A DNA stretch of 64,000 nucleotides, taken from assembly GCA_902778175.1 (NCBI GenBank), contig CACYWT010000008.1, forward strand, positions 1 through 64,000, in the 5' to 3' direction. This stretch comes from an uncultured Ruminococcus sp. (GTDB taxonomy: Bacteria; Bacillota; Clostridia; Oscillospirales; Acutalibacteraceae). The first letter of the stretch is position 1; each line of letters starts with the position of its first letter. Positions 1-6,349 of this stretch are shown in pieces. Below the pieces are notes generated by a model. It did not search any database, was not told the DNA's origin, and saw nothing but the letters and a program-made list of their open reading frames with translations. A program made the position numbers and the translations under genes.

Positions 1-180
1 TGGACTCTGTTTCACTTCATTGGAGTATTTCTATTCGGAGTTTATTTTACCATGGTTTCTTCAATTCGGCATGGCGCGGGGTTATTGGGCGGATACAATT
101 TATCAATAGATTTTATGACATTATATCGATTAATGATAAGATTGTCAATATTGTTTGTAAGAGTATCAAAATTATGCTAA
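1..180 (+). CDS. C-terminal fragment of an unidentified, possibly membrane, protein (partial)
   Basis: Frame 1 is open from the first base to a TAA at 178-180, giving 59 residues with a hydrophobic stretch near the window edge (WTLFHFIGVFLFGVYF). The 5' part lies outside the window, so no start or family can be judged. A hairpin with T-rich flanks at 206-235 lies just downstream and would suit a convergent terminator shared with the next gene on the opposite strand. The open frame is short enough to have arisen by chance, so the call is weak. Confidence 0.35.
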   Translation, partial: WTLFHFIGVFLFGVYFTMVSSIRHGAGLLGGYNLSIDFMTLYRLMIRLSILFVRVSKLC

Positions 181-205
181 TCAGATTCAGCAAAAAAATG
201 AACAA

Positions 206-235
206 AAAACTCCGAACCATTTGATTCAGAGTTTT
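206..235 (-). terminator. Rho-independent terminator, probably bidirectional
   Basis: Arms AAAACTC (206-212) and GAGTTTT (229-235) enclose a second stem (GAATC/GGTTC). On the minus strand the hairpin runs into TTTTTTG, ending the 252-aa gene; the plus-strand side is also T-rich. Confidence 0.7.
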
Positions 236-241
236 AGTTTA

Positions 242-1000
242 TTATGTTTCAAATGAGTTTTCCTGTTTATCTTTTTCGTCTTGATGAGGTTGTTTAGATT
301 GTACCCATTTTAAAGATAATAAATATGCCGACCCCACAAGGAAAAAGAGTAAAACTGCAAAGGATTCAATAATAGCTTTTTTGTAGAAAAGTGGAGAATC
401 AAATTCTGACCATTGTTTGGCAGTATCAATTTGATCCTTTATTGGATAAATAAAACAAATAATTCCACTGGCAAGCATCAACATTGATGGAATCAAATGA
501 TTTGATATATTCAAGAAAGAAGTAATTATACAGATAATAACCACAATCGAAGCTATGACCTCATTTAACAACAAATATGTACCACGATCTAATTCATAAG
601 GAGTAAAGAATGAATATGAATTGGAGTTAGAATAATCAATATTCTCTCTAAATACAATAAATATAAATGCTATTAAATATAGTACCCAAAATATAGTATT
701 GAATAATATGCGCTGCTTTTCTTTAGATATTTTGTTTTCTATTTTTGATGTAAACTGATTTGAGGATTTCAGAAATAATAATATAATTATAGGAAAAGCA
801 GCAAACAAAGAATTGTTCATCACTTCATCATATCTTTCATTTATTATTGTTAAGATAATCCATAAACCAGCAACTATAATTGAAACCCATGTAGGAATTG
901 CAATTTTGGTTTTTGGGTTTATAGGATAGCCACAGTAAATACATTTCTGTGATTTATCAGAAATCTCATTTTGGCATTCTGGACATTTAATTAAAGACAT
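242..1000 (-). CDS. Zinc-ribbon membrane protein of unknown function
   Basis: A 252-residue protein starting MSLIKCPEC. Two CxxC pairs in the first 25 residues (CPEC and CIYC) form a zinc-ribbon like those of the DUF/zinc_ribbon_2 type, followed by about five or six hydrophobic segments between residues 35 and 230 and a charged, cytoplasmic-looking tail rich in K, E and Q. The ATG at 1000 is preferred to the GTG nine bases upstream because GGTGAT sits five bases before it. A perfect-spacing promoter (1035-1063) precedes it and a terminator follows, so it is a single-gene unit. Function is not recognised; such proteins are common in clostridia. Confidence 0.75.
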   Translation of the reverse strand: MSLIKCPECQNEISDKSQKCIYCGYPINPKTKIAIPTWVSIIVAGLWIILTIINERYDEVMNNSLFAAFPIIILLFLKSSNQFTSKIENKISKEKQRILFNTIFWVLYLIAFIFIVFRENIDYSNSNSYSFFTPYELDRGTYLLLNEVIASIVVIICIITSFLNISNHLIPSMLMLASGIICFIYPIKDQIDTAKQWSEFDSPLFYKKAIIESFAVLLFFLVGSAYLLSLKWVQSKQPHQDEKDKQENSFET

Positions 1001-1034
1001 GCTAATCACCGTGTTTTATGAAATAATTTATCTA

Positions 1035-1063
1035 ATTTTATCACATTAAATAATTCATGTCAA
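1035..1063 (-). promoter_or_regulatory. Sigma-A promoter for the zinc-ribbon membrane gene
   Basis: On the minus strand TTGACA (1058-1063), a 17-base spacer and TAAAAT (1035-1040). Predicted start near 1028 gives a leader of about 28 bases. Confidence 0.7.
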
Positions 1064-1122
1064 TACTTAACAAAAGATTTTACTATTATAATAATATTTA
1101 TACTTTTTGTGCAGTTGACAAC

Positions 1123-1155
1123 AAAAAATCCGGGTAATCATTTAAGACTACCCGG
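1123..1155 (-). terminator. Terminator of hpf
   Basis: Minus-strand stem CCGGGTA/TACCCGG (1149-1155 and 1130-1136) with a 12-base loop, followed by ATTTTTTG. It lies 28 bases beyond the hpf stop codon. Confidence 0.85.
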
Positions 1156-1182
1156 AATAATATTATAAATCAGAATATCAGA

Positions 1183-1716
1183 TCAGTTTTCAGGCTCTAA
1201 AAGACCATAATCACCGTTTTTGCGTTTATAAACAACGTTTATCTCACCTGAAACTGCATTGCGGAACATAAAGAACTCATGTCCGATAAGATTCATCTGA
1301 AGAATTGCTTCCTCAACACTGAGCGGCTTTACTGTAAAAGTCTTTGTGCGGACAACAGAATATTCTTCCTCATCTGCGACATCATCGCCGTCTTCCTCAG
1401 CAAAATATCTTTCAAACGAATCGGATTTCAGCTTCTTGCTTAGTTTTGTTTTATTTTTACGGATCTGACCTCCCAATATATCTACTACTTCATCAAGTGC
1501 ATCATTCATTTCAAGCGCTGTACACTCAGCACGATACATCATGCTGTCATCGCGTATAGTTACCTCAACCGTCTGGCGGTTTTTCTCAACAGTTACGGTT
1601 ACGGTAGCTTCAGCAGCATCTGAAAAAATCTTTTCAAATTTACCGAGTTTTTTGTAAACACGCTCCTTGAAGTTGTCCCTAAGGTTTACTTTCCTGCCAA
1701 TAATGTTATACTTCAT
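1183..1716 (-). CDS. hpf: Ribosome hibernation-promoting factor, long form
   Basis: 177 residues beginning MKYNIIGRKVNLRDNF. The N-terminal part (about 1-100) is the S30AE/YfiA domain that binds the 30S decoding site; the C-terminal part (about 120-177, with VEEAILQMNLIGHEFFMF) is the dimerisation domain of long HPF, which lets one protein join two 70S ribosomes into 100S particles in stationary phase. Length matches the long form of Gram-positive bacteria. AAGGAGG lies eight bases before the ATG. A TATAAT at 1768-1773 with a poor -35 may be its promoter; a terminator follows at once, so it is monocistronic. Confidence 0.95.
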   Translation of the reverse strand: MKYNIIGRKVNLRDNFKERVYKKLGKFEKIFSDAAEATVTVTVEKNRQTVEVTIRDDSMMYRAECTALEMNDALDEVVDILGGQIRKNKTKLSKKLKSDSFERYFAEEDGDDVADEEEYSVVRTKTFTVKPLSVEEAILQMNLIGHEFFMFRNAVSGEINVVYKRKNGDYGLLEPEN

Positions 1717-1767
1717 AAGACAAGCCTCCTTGTATAAGGAAATTCTCTCATACCTGAGATTGTAATT

Positions 1768-1773
1768 ATTATA
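1768..1773 (-). promoter_or_regulatory. Possible -10 element for hpf
   Basis: TATAAT on the minus strand 52 bases upstream of the hpf ATG. No good -35 hexamer stands 16-18 bases upstream, so either an activator or another sigma factor may be involved, or the match is chance in AT-rich DNA. Confidence 0.35.
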
Positions 1774-1872
1774 ACACTTATTAACAAAAAATAAAAGAGT
1801 ATTTTGAAAAAATATGGTAAAATTTTATGAAAAGTTTTTATTAAAAAGTCACAAATAATAGTTTATGTTTAT

Positions 1873-3030
1873 TCAAATGAAATCGCCGTTTATAATTACA
1901 TCAGCAGGCTTGCACATTATATCGAGCGGATCTCCGTCATATATGACGATATCGGCATCCTTGCCGGGTTCCAGCGATCCGACACGATCGAATATCCCAC
2001 AGATACGGGCAGGTTCGCTTGTAATAGCTTTAATTGCTTCGGTTCTGTCCATTCCCTCTCTTACGGCAACAGCAGCGCACATCGTCAGGTATTGTACAGG
2101 GATTTCAGGATGATCGGTAATAATTGCTGTGGGTCTGGACCTGCATATGATCCCCGGCGAAGCAGGCGTCAGATTTCTCAGCTCTGGTTTACTGCGGTCA
2201 GTAAGAAATGGACCGGACAGTATTCCAAGACAAAGATCGTCAATTTCATCACAAATAAGATGAGCATCAGTACCATGAACAATGACATAGCGTATTCCGA
2301 ATTCCCGGCATATTCTCCCTGCTGTAATTATATCATCAGAACGGTGAGTATGGAAATGTATCGGAATCTCATTTTTGAATACGGGAATAAATGCCTCATA
2401 GCGTATATCATAATCGGGTTCATCATAATTATCACGGTCAGTGATCCAGTTAAGCTTGTCCTTATAATATTTTTTTGCTTTATACAGGGTTTCACGAATA
2501 AGTGAAGCTACTGCCATTCTTGTAACCGGGGTCTGCTCCTTATCATTATATACTGATTTAGGATTTTCACCCAAAGCGCATTTTATCCCGACAGGCTCAC
2601 GAATTATCATTTTATCAATTACCCTGCCTTTGGTCTTTACAGCTGCGATCTGACCGGCAATAGGATTAGTACTTCCGGGACTGATCAATACAGTTGTAAC
2701 GCCGGATTCAAGAGCCTGAGAAAAATATCTGTCTGTCGGATTTGATCCGTCTATAGCCCTGAGCTGAGGTGTCACCGGATCGGTATCTTCATTTCCGTCA
2801 TCTCCCTCGAATGTCAGTGAATCCTCAAACATACCAAGATGAGTATGAGCATCTATAAAGCCCGGATACAAAGCCATACCCTTTGCATCGAAGAGCTCAT
2901 CATCTGTTTCAGCAAAATCCTTCATTTCGCCCAAAGATTCTATTTTACCGTCTTTTATCTCCAGATAGCCGTTTTTGATCACACGGCATTCGGAATTCAT
3001 CGTATGTATCTCTGTATTAATGATAATCAT
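1873..3030 (-). CDS. Amidohydrolase family protein (imidazolonepropionase-like)
   Basis: 385 residues of the metal-dependent amidohydrolase superfamily (TIM barrel plus small beta domain). Visible landmarks are the HxH motif in FIDAHTHLGMF near residue 60, a second His pair in IHFHTH, and Asp in IITDHPEIP, the usual metal and catalytic positions. It looks closest to the COG1228 group; substrate cannot be told. The ATG at 3030 is chosen over an upstream start because GAAAGGA lies seven bases before it and the upstream extension would fall inside the hairpin that ends the previous gene. It has no clear promoter of its own and may depend on read-through of that terminator. Confidence 0.85.
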   Translation of the reverse strand: MIIINTEIHTMNSECRVIKNGYLEIKDGKIESLGEMKDFAETDDELFDAKGMALYPGFIDAHTHLGMFEDSLTFEGDDGNEDTDPVTPQLRAIDGSNPTDRYFSQALESGVTTVLISPGSTNPIAGQIAAVKTKGRVIDKMIIREPVGIKCALGENPKSVYNDKEQTPVTRMAVASLIRETLYKAKKYYKDKLNWITDRDNYDEPDYDIRYEAFIPVFKNEIPIHFHTHRSDDIITAGRICREFGIRYVIVHGTDAHLICDEIDDLCLGILSGPFLTDRSKPELRNLTPASPGIICRSRPTAIITDHPEIPVQYLTMCAAVAVREGMDRTEAIKAITSEPARICGIFDRVGSLEPGKDADIVIYDGDPLDIMCKPADVIINGDFI

Positions 3031-3043
3031 ATTTTTTCCTTTC

Positions 3044-3072
3044 AAAAAAATCGGAGAGTACATACTCTCCGA
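3044..3072 (-). terminator. Terminator of the yabP-yabR run, abutting the amidohydrolase ribosome site
   Basis: Minus-strand perfect stem TCGGAGAGTA/TACTCTCCGA with a two-base centre (3051-3072) followed by TTTTTTT (3044-3050). The next gene's Shine-Dalgarno begins immediately after the T run. Confidence 0.85.
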
Positions 3073-3085
3073 TCATTTATCTGTT

Positions 3086-3556
3086 TTACGGTTTCTGTGA
3101 ATTGCCTCTTCTGGAATATCCGCCTCTTTTGTTTTCCATACGTTTAAGGTCGGACATCTTTTCATCGCTGGTCTGTTTGAATTTTGACAGCATATCCTCA
3201 AAGCTGGAAGGTTCTGTCTTGCGCGGAGGCTGCCATTCAAAATTGCCGGGACGCGGCGGAGCAGGCTGCCTTGGTGTTCCGGCTGAGCCTCTTCCCTGCT
3301 GCGGTGCAGATTTACGCTGCTGCGGAACAGCTTTTTTGATCGAAAGACTGATCTTGCCGTCTTCCCCGATAGAAATCACTTTCACCTTTACGGTCTGACC
3401 CTCTGTCAGAAAATCCTTGATATCGCTTACATAAGTCGGGGCTACCTCCGAAATATGTACCATACCGGTCTTACCGCCCTCAAGATCCACAAAAGCACCG
3501 AATTTAGTAATTCCGGTAACCTTACCTTCAACAATCATTCCTACTTCAAGATTCAT
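3086..3556 (-). CDS. yabR: S1 RNA-binding domain protein (YabR-like)
   Basis: 156 residues. Residues 1-72 are a single S1/OB-fold domain (VEGKVTGITKFGAFVDLEGG and later VKVKVISIGEDGKISLS), typical of an RNA-binding surface. The rest is low-complexity, Pro/Gln/Arg/Gly-rich and basic, ending RRGNSQKP, as in general-stress-protein-13-like S1 proteins. It is the last gene of the conserved hup-yabO-yabP-yabQ-divIC-yabR order, 20 bases after divIC. GAGGAGA lies upstream of the ATG at a slightly long distance. A strong terminator follows. The exact RNA target is unknown. Confidence 0.88.
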   Translation of the reverse strand: MNLEVGMIVEGKVTGITKFGAFVDLEGGKTGMVHISEVAPTYVSDIKDFLTEGQTVKVKVISIGEDGKISLSIKKAVPQQRKSAPQQGRGSAGTPRQPAPPRPGNFEWQPPRKTEPSSFEDMLSKFKQTSDEKMSDLKRMENKRGGYSRRGNSQKP

Positions 3557-3576
3557 ACTTAAACTGTTTTCTCCTC

Positions 3577-3915
3577 TCAGTCTCCGGCAATGTTAATAAA
3601 TACGACCTCACCGTTTTTTACATAGTCGAGCTCTTCCCTTGCGATTCTTTCCACATATCCGGCAAATGCTTTTTCATCATTATTTTTCACTGCATCGGAT
3701 ACTTTCTTCAGCTCTGCATTTTTCTGCTCCTGAGTGAAAATGATTTCATCTACCTGTGCGAGTTCGGTTTTTGCATCCCTGATTTTGATCTGCTGATCAA
3801 CGATCATATAAAGAACATACAATGTAACAATAACCAGCAATATATAAAGCAGAAAGTTTTTACTTTTTTTTGCTTTACGGGTACGCTTAGAACGCCCCAT
3901 TGTCTTTTCTTTCAT
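3577..3915 (-). CDS. divIC: Septum formation initiator DivIC/FtsB family
   Basis: 112 residues: a basic cytoplasmic N-terminus (GRSKRTRKAKKSKN), one membrane helix (about 20-40), and an extracellular heptad-like coiled coil (about 42-75), the classic FtsB/DivIC layout. The partner family (FtsL, FtsQ/DivIB) forms a complex that activates septal wall synthesis. Its position next to yabQ and yabR is that of divIC in Bacillus and clostridia. The ATG at 3915 is chosen because GGGTGAT precedes it and a sigma-A promoter at 3958-3987 overlaps the longer open frame, ruling out the upstream start. Confidence 0.9.
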   Translation of the reverse strand: MKEKTMGRSKRTRKAKKSKNFLLYILLVIVTLYVLYMIVDQQIKIRDAKTELAQVDEIIFTQEQKNAELKKVSDAVKNNDEKAFAGYVERIAREELDYVKNGEVVFINIAGD

Positions 3916-3957
3916 ACGATCACCCGCCTGCACCTGAATAAACTGACTAACGTAATT

Positions 3958-3987
3958 ATTATACAACATATTACTGTCATAATGCAA
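3958..3987 (-). promoter_or_regulatory. Sigma-A promoter for divIC
   Basis: Minus-strand TTGCAT (3982-3987), 18-base spacer, TATAAT (3958-3963). It lies between yabQ and divIC, so divIC can be expressed in growth independently of the sporulation genes yabP and yabQ. Confidence 0.6.
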
Positions 3988-4006
3988 GAAAAATCGACAT
4001 ACTTTT

Positions 4007-4426
4007 TTAATTTTTTTGCTTAGAAATACATTTTTTCATTATTCCAGCAAAAAATGAGCGTAATCTTTTTATTTGTTCTGTTATTTTACGCAAAAGCCTT
4101 TGTTTTATTTTTATTATTACAGAAGAAATATACCTTACAAAGCGTATTACCGGTTTTCCGCCAATAAAATATACAGCAGAAAAAGAAATCAATTCGGCAG
4201 CGATCACATAAAGCCTGACTTTTCCTTCCGTTTGCGAAATTGCATAAACCGAATTTATAAGACCTGCTGCAAGCATAAATAATATATCGCCAATGAATAT
4301 CTGCCATGCCGCAGGAGGCGACATAATCCTTATAATATTGAGTAATAAATACAGCAGTCCGATCAAAGCTCCGGGAACAAATGCCCAAAGAAACGCTGCT
4401 GTCTGCTGAGCAGTAGTAAGCTGCAA
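4007..4426 (-). CDS. yabQ: Spore cortex biosynthesis protein YabQ
   Basis: 139 residues with about four hydrophobic segments in the first 100 residues and a basic tail (KIKQRLLRKITEQIKRLRSF). The family is a mother-cell membrane protein needed for spore cortex formation. The start is taken as TTG at 4426, preceded by AGGAAG, because the protein then begins LTTAQQTAAFLWAF, matching the family's short N-terminus (a LTTQ-like opening followed directly by a membrane helix); the longer open frame overlaps yabP. It lies 13 bases after yabP, with which it is normally co-expressed under sigma-E. Confidence 0.85.
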   Translation of the reverse strand: MQLTTAQQTAAFLWAFVPGALIGLLYLLLNIIRIMSPPAAWQIFIGDILFMLAAGLINSVYAISQTEGKVRLYVIAAELISFSAVYFIGGKPVIRFVRYISSVIIKIKQRLLRKITEQIKRLRSFFAGIMKKCISKQKN

Positions 4427-4439
4427 TACAACACACTTC

Positions 4440-4724
4440 CTATCTGAATAAACGGCTGAAAAAACTGCCCTCCGGCTTTTTTTCTGCGGTATATACAAGA
4501 GAACAGATATCTCCGCTCATACTGAGATCACCTGTATCCTGACTGAATCCGTTGATATGCAGTTCATATCCGCCTATAGTAAGCTCTCCGATTTGTGTTA
4601 TAAGCGTTATTTTTTCTTCATTAAAACCGCTGACTTCTACTATCCCGGACATATTTAGTACAGACCTGTTTTCAAGGATAAGATTATGTTTTTCTTTTAT
4701 TGTATTACTCTCACCCGAAGCCAA
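4440..4724 (-). CDS. yabP: Sporulation protein YabP
   Basis: 94 residues, standard size for YabP/YqfC proteins, with the family pattern HNLILENRSVLNMSGIVEV and a later GELTIGGYELHI. YabP is a mother-cell protein involved in spore morphogenesis. The start is TTG at 4724, supported by GGGGAG six bases upstream; there is no in-frame ATG at the N-terminus. Both yabP and yabQ thus seem to use TTG starts. The spacer before it (4725-4834) holds two perfect hairpins and a weak sigma-E-like promoter. Confidence 0.9.
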   Translation of the reverse strand: MASGESNTIKEKHNLILENRSVLNMSGIVEVSGFNEEKITLITQIGELTIGGYELHINGFSQDTGDLSMSGDICSLVYTAEKKPEGSFFSRLFR

Positions 4725-4752
4725 AAATATCTCCCCTCTTCATCTGTATTAC

Positions 4753-4779
4753 TGAAATACTTATTACATAAGTATTTCA
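4753..4779. repeat. Perfect 11-bp inverted repeat in the yabO-yabP spacer
   Basis: TGAAATACTTA and its complement flank a five-base loop. On the transcribed strand it is not followed by a T tract, so it is not an obvious terminator; on the plus strand it is followed by TTTTATT. Confidence 0.8.
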
Positions 4780-4783
4780 TTTT

Positions 4784-4806
4784 ATTCTCTGTCTTATGCA
4801 GAGAAT
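4784..4806. repeat. Perfect 8-bp inverted repeat in the yabO-yabP spacer
   Basis: ATTCTCTG/CAGAGAAT around a seven-base loop, four bases from the 11-bp repeat. It would be the first structure met by a transcript leaving yabO. Confidence 0.75.
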
Positions 4807-4821
4807 ACTATACTATATGAA
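4791..4821 (-). promoter_or_regulatory. Possible sigma-E-type promoter for yabP-yabQ
   Basis: Minus-strand TTCATATA (4814-4821), 15 bases, CATAAGAC (4791-4798). The -35 fits the known sigma-E pattern well and the -10 matches five of eight positions. Known sigma-E control of yabP supports the idea, but the sequence match alone is weak. Confidence 0.35.
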
Positions 4822-4834
4822 GGGAAATATACAA

Positions 4835-5080
4835 TTATTCCTCAATAAGCTTATACATAAGCGTAGCCTCATCTTTTTTTGCATATTCGTTTATGCTTAT
4901 GACCTCAGCTTTTATGGGATGATTGCCAAGAGCTATTTCTATGATATCACCCACCTTGACTTCATATGAAGCTCTTGCAGGTTTTCCGTTAACGCTTACA
5001 CGTCCTGCATCACAAGCCTCGTTTGCAACTGTACGGCGCTTGATTATTCTTGAAACCTTTAAATATTTATCAAGTCTCAT
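4835..5080 (-). CDS. yabO: S4-domain RNA-binding protein YabO/RqcP
   Basis: 81 residues, almost all one S4 domain (MRLDKYLKVSRIIKRRTVA and GRVSVNGKPARASYEVKVGD). In Bacillus this protein, renamed RqcP, binds the stalled 50S subunit and helps RqcH add Ala tails during ribosome quality control; related proteins include Hsp15. The ATG at 5080 is chosen over the longer frame since GGAGGAG precedes it. It follows hup after a terminator hairpin and lies in the conserved hup-yabO-yabP order. Confidence 0.9.
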   Translation of the reverse strand: MRLDKYLKVSRIIKRRTVANEACDAGRVSVNGKPARASYEVKVGDIIEIALGNHPIKAEVISINEYAKKDEATLMYKLIEE

Positions 5081-5091
5081 ATTCTCCTCCG

Positions 5092-5119
5092 AAAACAAAA
5101 ACCGGTCAGCACGACCGGT
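5092..5119 (-). terminator. Terminator of hup
   Basis: Minus-strand stem ACCGGTC/GACCGGT (5101-5107 and 5113-5119), five-base loop, then TTTTTGTTTTC. It stands just ahead of yabO and its stem lies within 25 bases of the yabO start. Confidence 0.8.
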
Positions 5120-5146
5120 TTTGTATTATATTATAATTCAAAAGAA

Positions 5147-5425
5147 TTACTTATTTGCTACAGCATCTTTGAATGCCTTGCCTGCCTTGAAAGCAGGAAC
5201 CTTTGATGCAGGAATAGTAATCTTCTCGTTGGAACGGGGATTGCTGCCCATTCTCTCTTTTCTCTCACGGCGCTCAAAGGTACCAAAACCAACAATGCGA
5301 ATCTCCTGACCGTCTGCAACCTGCTCAACTATTGTATCGAGCAGAGCTGTTACTGCCTTTTCAGCGTCCTTGTTTGTAATTTCTGCCTTTGCGGCAACTG
5401 CCTTAATGAGATCAGATTTGTTCAT
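5147..5425 (-). CDS. hup: DNA-binding protein HU
   Basis: 92 residues, the usual HU length, with the signature GFGTFERRERKERMGSNPR of the DNA-embracing beta arm and an alpha-helical dimer body at the N-terminus (MNKSDLIKAVAAKAEITNKDA). HU bends and compacts DNA without strict sequence preference. GGAGG lies eight bases before the ATG. It follows mazG by 16 bases and is ended by a strong hairpin, consistent with high expression. Confidence 0.97.
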   Translation of the reverse strand: MNKSDLIKAVAAKAEITNKDAEKAVTALLDTIVEQVADGQEIRIVGFGTFERRERKERMGSNPRSNEKITIPASKVPAFKAGKAFKDAVANK

Positions 5426-5441
5426 TTGAATTTCCTCCAAT

Positions 5442-6230
5442 TTAGTTATTAATATTTTCCCATAATTGACTCGCCTGTTGTTCAGACAAGTCCTGTATAT
5501 TAACGCCTTCTTCTGACGAACATGCCTCAAAAGAAGCAAAATGTCCGATAAAATCATCGCAGGCATTATACAGCGATTGTTCTCCGTCAACATCGAATGA
5601 TGATGACAAGCCGCTTACAGAAAACAGCAGTTCTCCGATAAGCTTTTCTTTTTCCTCATGATCTGCACCATCAGGAAGATTGTGCAATTTTTCAAGTACC
5701 GATTGTACCTGAGCAAACATTCTGTCCTTATCGCTACGGAATAAAGCACATTTGCCGGCTTTTTTATGCAGCTTCTGAGCGCGCATAAGCGAAGGCATGG
5801 TTTTGGAAACGCTTTCCATTGTTTCTGCCACCGTTGTCTGATCATGGGTTTTCATTTTTATTGTATCCCAGTTTTTCAGAACCTGCTCGGTTGTATCAGC
5901 ATTGACATCGCCAAAGACATGAGGATGACGAATGATCATTTTTTTGCAAATATCATCAACAACATCATCATAGACAAAACTGTTTTCTTCTTCGGCAAGA
6001 ACAGAATGAAATACAACCTGAAGAAGAACATCACCGAGTTCTTCTCTGAGATGTTCGCTGTCCTCAGAGTCTATGGCATCAACAGCCTCATATACTTCCT
6101 CAATGAAGTCCTTGCGTATAGACTGATGAGTCTGCACCTTATCCCACGGACAACCGTCCGGTGAACGAAGTATCCTTACGATCCCGATAAGATCGTTTGT
6201 ATCATATTTTTCTTTGAACTTAAAATTCAC
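5442..6230 (-). CDS. mazG: Nucleoside triphosphate pyrophosphohydrolase MazG
   Basis: 262 residues, matching the two-repeat MazG of E. coli. The first repeat carries GCPWDKVQTHQSI, the metal-binding EEVYEAVDAI, and LREELGDVLLQVVFHS; the second repeat (about 125-260) is more degenerate. The enzyme hydrolyses non-canonical or excess NTPs to NMP and pyrophosphate, and can lower ppGpp-linked stress signals. It uses a GTG start at 6230 with a weak GGAAG site. It sits between the spoVB-type gene and hup, as in other clostridia. Confidence 0.93.
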   Translation of the reverse strand: MNFKFKEKYDTNDLIGIVRILRSPDGCPWDKVQTHQSIRKDFIEEVYEAVDAIDSEDSEHLREELGDVLLQVVFHSVLAEEENSFVYDDVVDDICKKMIIRHPHVFGDVNADTTEQVLKNWDTIKMKTHDQTTVAETMESVSKTMPSLMRAQKLHKKAGKCALFRSDKDRMFAQVQSVLEKLHNLPDGADHEEKEKLIGELLFSVSGLSSSFDVDGEQSLYNACDDFIGHFASFEACSSEEGVNIQDLSEQQASQLWENINN

Positions 6231-6349
6231 TGTTATTCTTCCGTTTCTGCCCTTACGGGGTAAATAGGCAAATGAAAAACTTCAATGTCCGTATGGAAAT
6301 AATCATACACAAAACAAGTTTTCATATGCATAATAGAACATATATTATT

